Assembly: GCA_947650285.1 (NCBI GenBank)
Contig: CANTFL010001441.1
Span: forward strand, 248,001 to 312,000
DNA length: 64,000 nucleotides
Direction of reading: 5' to 3'
Source of the DNA: Hyaloperonospora brassicae
Taxonomy: Eukaryota > Oomycota > Peronosporomycetes > Peronosporales > Peronosporaceae
The first letter of the stretch is position 1. Each line of letters opens with the position of its first letter. The translations under genes and the position numbers were made by a program. The notes under the pieces are model-generated. The model was not told the DNA's origin. It worked only from the letters and a program-made list of their open reading frames with translations, and did no database searches. This document shows positions 60,441-64,000 of the stretch, one piece after another.

Positions 60441-60697
60441 TGTATCCACCAAAGATTTTGCGTGTTGATAACACGTGCAGTTCCACTTACGAGTGCAATG
60501 GCGGGGTGAGACAGTTTCATGTCATTAATATAAGAGAGAATGAAATATGCCCCAATTAAGCACGAAAACAAAGAAATGCCACAGAAAATCGGAAGATAAA
60601 AAATGCCCCTCGTCCTAGTATACTCAAGATAATGTAGTACACATAAATCCACACGTCCTTTATCATTTTCGTGTTCCCATTTTACGGCCGTGACCAA
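60278..60697 (-). CDS. Unidentified 139-codon frame with a hydrophobic segment
   Basis: The frame opens without ATG (TTG); the first ATG is at the NDMKLSH segment. It has one strongly hydrophobic stretch (IFCGISLFSCLIGAYFILSYI) of membrane-span length, followed by ALVSGTARVINTQNLWWIQS and LSKLRAGACDWFSNYN. The last part overlaps the diverged end of the duplication: the copy 1 counterpart near 16,325-16,370 reads VIPLSKLRTGVCDY in one frame. Conserved residues across diverged DNA suggest past coding, but no family is recognised and it may be a decayed transposon protein. Confidence 0.3.
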   Translation of the reverse strand: MVTAVKWEHENDKGRVDLCVLHYLEYTRTRGIFYLPIFCGISLFSCLIGAYFILSYINDMKLSHPAIALVSGTARVINTQNLWWIQSVQGMDREAIPLSKLRAGACDWFSNYNISRYRLSLTVPTRKRCLYDGGTHQQV

Positions 60698-60836
60698 CCC
60701 CCGCCCTGTTTGGGAAGCCGCGGAGACGGTTCTGCCGCGGGCGTGCTGCGCTTGTAGCCATCAGTTGCAGGCGCAGACGCGAGTTATGAGGACATAAACA
60801 CAGTCAGTCGGTGCTACTTCTATTGATATTAATGTC

Positions 60837-60998
60837 ATTGCTTTTGTTGTTGTTTCAGTTGCTATTGTTGATGTTGCTACTGCTGTTGCTGCTGCTGTTG
60901 TTGTTGCAGGTGCTTCGGTTACTGCTGTTGTTGCTCTGGTGATTATGCTACTTCTGCTGCTGTTGTTGTAGGTGCTGCAGTTGCTATAATTGTTGTTC
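60837..60998. repeat. Imperfect CTG/TTG trinucleotide repeat
   Basis: A run of TTG, CTG and GTT triplets with interruptions. The minus-strand frame (60,761-61,027) reads as Thr/Ala-rich low complexity. Shorter similar tracts lie at 8,805-8,860 and 46,125-46,180 next to the MULE transposase C-termini, so it may be a related transposon tail. Confidence 0.8.
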
Positions 60999-61049
60999 GA
61001 CTTGTGGAATCGCATTTCCGCGCTCATCGGCGTTTATGCGTCAACGTGG

Positions 61050-61184
61050 CCCGCCGACGCTCGCCGTGTTCGTTCCGACGCCGGGCGAAGTCTGAGTCGC
61101 AGTCGGAATCCGAGTCGTAGTCGGAATTCGGGTCGTAGTCAGGATTCGAGTCGTAGCCGCATCAGCCGGAGATGCCGCAGATGA
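61050..61184 (+). pseudogene. Arg-Ser-rich (RS-like) fragment with an 18-bp repeat
   Basis: Four or five imperfect 18-bp units of the type GAGTCGTAGTCGGAATTC give GRSLSRSRNPSRSRNSGRSQ. RS dipeptides typify SR-type RNA-binding proteins, but no RNA-recognition motif is attached and the frame (60,990-61,184) opens without ATG in low-complexity DNA. It may be a simple repeat that happens to encode RS or the tail of a lost gene. Confidence 0.35.
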
Positions 61185-61850
61185 CGATACAGTCGCGTGT
61201 GGCGGAGATAAAGGCACGAGATGCAGTCGTTGCAGTGGATAAAGTTGCGTGCACGAACGTCCGCAACACGCGCGTGCTGGTGCTCAATGACGGACAGTGT
61301 ACGTGTGCGTCTGTGTCTGTAGCAAGAATACTTCCTGAAAAATTATTAATTTTTGTCACTTTTTTTAAAAAATTAATTTAAAAGTCTAATTTAAAAATTA
61401 TCCCATCAAAATTTGCTTTCGTCAAATTTTTCTTAGGGGCCGTTTCACTCTATAGGACGAGAATGCTGCTGCTCCTACCGAGCTGCGGTTTAGACTAATG
61501 ACACGTTGTAGTATAACGATGGGATTTAAGCAACTTGCACCCTGAATTGCTAGCATTTACTGTGAGGGGTTCGAGTAGGTTGCATCGCGCCCATATAAAT
61601 TGCGTTGAGGACCATCATAACTAGAACCAGAACTTGTATCGATGTGCTGCGCTTGAGTTAATTGAAGTGTGGCTGCATCATAATTCTGCTTTGTGTGTCA
61701 TATGAAGTTGACTTAACTAGGACGTGGGGCATATTTAAATTCTAAATATCTGGGGCATTTTTTACTTTCGTGATTAAATGGGGCATTTTATAATTACTCC
61801 CACTCTAAACGTATATTAATGTGATTATTATCCTAGTTGGTAATAATCAT
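61185..61850. other. Stretch with no recognised gene
   Basis: A 69-codon plus-strand frame (61,172-61,381) has no recognised domain. GGGGCAT occurs at about 61,726, 61,752 and 61,779, and GGGGCCGTTTCA at about 61,437. These may be transposon ends. Confidence 0.4.
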
Positions 61851-62230
61851 ATATATTACCTGGCCAAAAATTTTTTGATGGGTTAATACTTTTACAGGTA
61901 ATATTTAAAGCCGATCCCACTAATTGGTAGATACAACCCATGATACTAACTAAATTATCAACCAATGGATGCTAGACGCGCGCAATACGTGGTAAGCGAG
62001 CAACTTATATAAGAGAGTATAGTTTAATATCGTCAAAGTAAAACAAAGAAGGTTATTTTAAAAAAACATAACCTTATGAGAATACAGTTGTACTTTTACC
62101 ACACTGTGACCATCCTTTGCTCAGCTCTCTTCCTCGTGCTTTCTCAACTCTCACGTGAACGTGACGTCTAAAAGCACGATCCCTTGTATTACGATATGTA
62201 TAAGGGATTATCAGTAATTAATAATATCGT
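61850..62230 (+). mobile_element. Degenerate LTR-like segment 4 (best-kept core)
   Basis: It contains ATCAACCAATGGATGCTAGA, then CGCGCGCAATACGTGGTAAG, followed by a TATATAAGAGAG (TATA-like) at about 62,006-62,017. This is the usual order of a Copia-type LTR with its promoter. Related segments lie near 14.5, 30.6 and 54.6 kb, all in the same orientation. No TG...CA ends or target duplication could be assigned. Confidence 0.5.
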
Positions 62231-62462
62231 GCCCCAGTACACCTGGTAGAGCTTCGTGTTCCACTCAACGACCACATTCACTTCTTTCCAACATAAAGTT
62301 GTTGATTAAAGATACGCCACGCGTAAAAGCTATGCGTGTTTGAACGACATCGAACGGACTGAGGTATAAAGTGAGTTCATCCGTTAGGATTCGACGTCAG
62401 GGCCATGTTAGAGGCTCTCGGCAGACACCAGCAGCATACCGCTATAGCCGACTTCGGTTCTG

Positions 62463-62711
62463 ATGAATTTATCGGTGAAAACAAGAATTGTAATTTGCTA
62501 TACTAACATGTCTTTCACCAGGCTGAGCTGGTTGGATAGTGCGGTACTCAACAGACAGAGCTGTTATGCCGGCATCAAACTAGTGCTTCTGTGGGTGAAA
62601 TGGGGTGACAAATTATATGTGGTCGTTCAAGATTTTAGTAGATATTTACATAAGTTACCTATTGGCAGTATTTGGATAGCGGATACTGAGCGTCTCTATT
62701 TCACCGGTTAA
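62463..62711 (+). CDS. Unidentified 82-residue frame
   Basis: It starts with ATG and ends at TAA. It includes a hydrophobic-aromatic stretch (KLVLLWVKWGDKLYVVVQDF, written here from IKLVLL onward) and ends RLYFTG. No signal peptide by eye and no known family. It could be a decayed fragment; no support beyond the open frame. Confidence 0.2.
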   Translation: MNLSVKTRIVICYTNMSFTRLSWLDSAVLNRQSCYAGIKLVLLWVKWGDKLYVVVQDFSRYLHKLPIGSIWIADTERLYFTG

Positions 62712-62889
62712 ATCAACAGGGTGCAGACTTAATATTTACCCATTGCTAAATAGGTTTATATTGGAGTGGTCCCACGAGCTGGGGAATATATTCGCACTTT
62801 TTTGCAAATTATATATGACAAGATTCAAACAAAATGATTTTACCTTGTCGATAAGATCGCTTAATTAAAGCTATCAGAGTGTATGACGG

Positions 62890-63150
62890 TCCCGGGGCTC
62901 TCACCCGATTACAGTGGGCGGTTCGACGCACCCGTCTCGTCCGAAATCGTTAAAAATAAGATATCCGAGTGCAGAGCAGTCGGGGATAACTCCCTGTCAA
63001 CATTCTTCATCGAGTTGGATGACGTCGTACGGCTAGTCGCATCGTCAACGATGAACTGAAAGTTTCATTGACCCAGTACAACCTGGCCGGAAGTGCGAAT
63101 AATTGGGCCTCAGGGCTTAAGATCCGGGATGGTAAAGCTCCCAGATGGTA
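62890..63150 (+). pseudogene. Retrotransposon gag-like fragment
   Basis: Two frames joined by one frameshift near 63,045 read SGRFDAPVSSEIVKNKISEC, then FFIELDDVVRLV, and VNDELKVSLTQYNLAGSANN with WASGLKIRDG. The block L-x-G-x-A-x-x-W after a run of alternating hydrophobics is the hallmark of Ty3/gypsy and Copia Gag cores. It ends in TAA at about 63,150. It is a short, dead relic not obviously continuous with the LTR-like segment at 62.0 kb. Confidence 0.5.
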
Positions 63151-63363
63151 AGCACATAATCATTTGGGTCAATCAAAGCTTTTTTATTAGCTCATACACT
63201 CGCTTGACCTGCCACGCGATATTTTCCGAGCTCATGCCAATTCTTTTACACTAAAATAGAGTTCACTGGATGTGCGCGCGTACGAGCAGCTCAGCTGATA
63301 CCTTTCCAGTTGCATTTCTGATAATTCGATGGATGAACACAAGTTAATAAAGGCATTTCTGTA

Positions 63364-63525
63364 ATGTCTTGCGAATGGACTTATAAATACGAACCTGTTC
63401 CACCTGATTCTATTTGCGCTAGAATTTATTATCTTGATGGCGGAACAAAGACCTTTTTTAGACAGGCTACACCTAGCTCTTTAACCCATAGTCATGTAAG
63501 ACGACAGGATATTGGAGGTTCATAA
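63364..63525 (+). CDS. Short unidentified frame, 53 residues
   Basis: ATG to TAA, encoding MSCEWTYKYEPVPPDSICAR then IYYLDGGTKTFF and a His/Arg-containing end. The composition looks protein-like for its size, and a second coding-like frame continues (CFVEGKKLRFYMENVC) to about 63,610. No family recognised; it may be part of a broken longer gene. Confidence 0.25.
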   Translation: MSCEWTYKYEPVPPDSICARIYYLDGGTKTFFRQATPSSLTHSHVRRQDIGGS

Positions 63526-64000
63526 CCCATGGACTTCTGTTTCGTTGAAGGCAAGAAACTTCGCTTTTATATGGAGAATGTCTGTAGAAGTGCAATCGCT
63601 ATCATAATTTAAAACTACGTCTATAAGTATAGTATTCTAATCCAAGCACAAACCAGTGATGAGCCAATTGATCGACCGTCTGCTACGAAGAGCATCGGGC
63701 GCGACTCTGTTTCGAAGTCGCATCAGCGAGGAATAAATACAACAAAATGGTCGGGCTAGTAGGAGCGGACTAACCTTCTGATCAAGCAACCTAACAGATA
63801 TATGCAAAACGCGTGACGACAGTAGCTCCTAGCACACATTCGTTGTGAGGCATTTCCCCCGGTAATTAGTTTTCCTTCATTACCCTGAACATCGAAGTGA
63901 TTAAAGACATGTGACTTCGGGCCCTAGTCGACTGCGGGATGTCAAACATTATTATTCAAAGACAACCGCTAGATAGTTAAAGGTTCACTTAGTTGAGCTC

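Noticed and set aside
1..64000. CRISPR array, bacterial operons, ribosome binding sites
   Set aside because: No regularly spaced short repeats with unique spacers exist. The 121-bp and 57-bp arrays have no spacers, and gene structure and promoters are eukaryotic.

Overview
This window looks like a gene-poor, repeat-rich piece of an oomycete genome, probably a Peronosporales plant pathogen (downy mildew or Phytophthora type). Three things support this. Two intact reading frames encode secreted proteins with a signal peptide followed by an RxLR motif. Each has, about 50-70 bp upstream of the ATG, a near-perfect match to the oomycete Inr/FPR core promoter. The rest is AT-rich DNA full of decayed transposons, with many short non-coding frames. 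The species cannot be named from sequence alone.

Layout. 1-2.6 kb: minus-strand Ty3/gypsy-type gag remnant with a GATC-dense minisatellite. 5.0-6.7 kb: pogo/Tigger transposase remnant. 7.95-9.17 kb: internally deleted Mutator-like element (MULE). 12.0-13.5 and 24.2-25.7 kb: inverted repeat arms carrying a Ulp1-protease-like fragment. 16.3-19.0 kb: RxLR effector copy 1 and its duplicated upstream block. 19.6-20.8 kb: second pogo/Tigger remnant. 25.9-27.0 kb: second copy of the gypsy-family GATC element. 35.2-37.8 kb: third pogo-like remnant, split by a third GATC-element copy. 45.25-48.31 kb: long, decayed MULE. 50.1-50.9 kb: diverged relative of the 13 kb repeat. 56.5-60.4 kb: RxLR effector copy 2 and its duplicated block, inverted relative to copy 1, holding a 1.14 kb GC-rich insertion with five 121-bp tandem repeats. 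60.8-61.2 kb: low-complexity CTG-type and RS-encoding repeats. 62.9-63.2 kb: gag-like fragment. Four degenerate LTR-like segments lie near 14.5, 30.6, 54.6 and 62.0 kb.

The only genes I would call functional are the two effectors. They share a nearly identical N-terminal secretion/RxLR module joined to strongly diverged C-termini that keep one architecture. Their upstream blocks form a mosaic of near-identical and diverged segments. A similar patchwork is seen in the 12/24 kb inverted arms, which suggests repeated conversion or recombination between inverted copies. All motif and family calls come from reading the sequence by eye; no searches were run.
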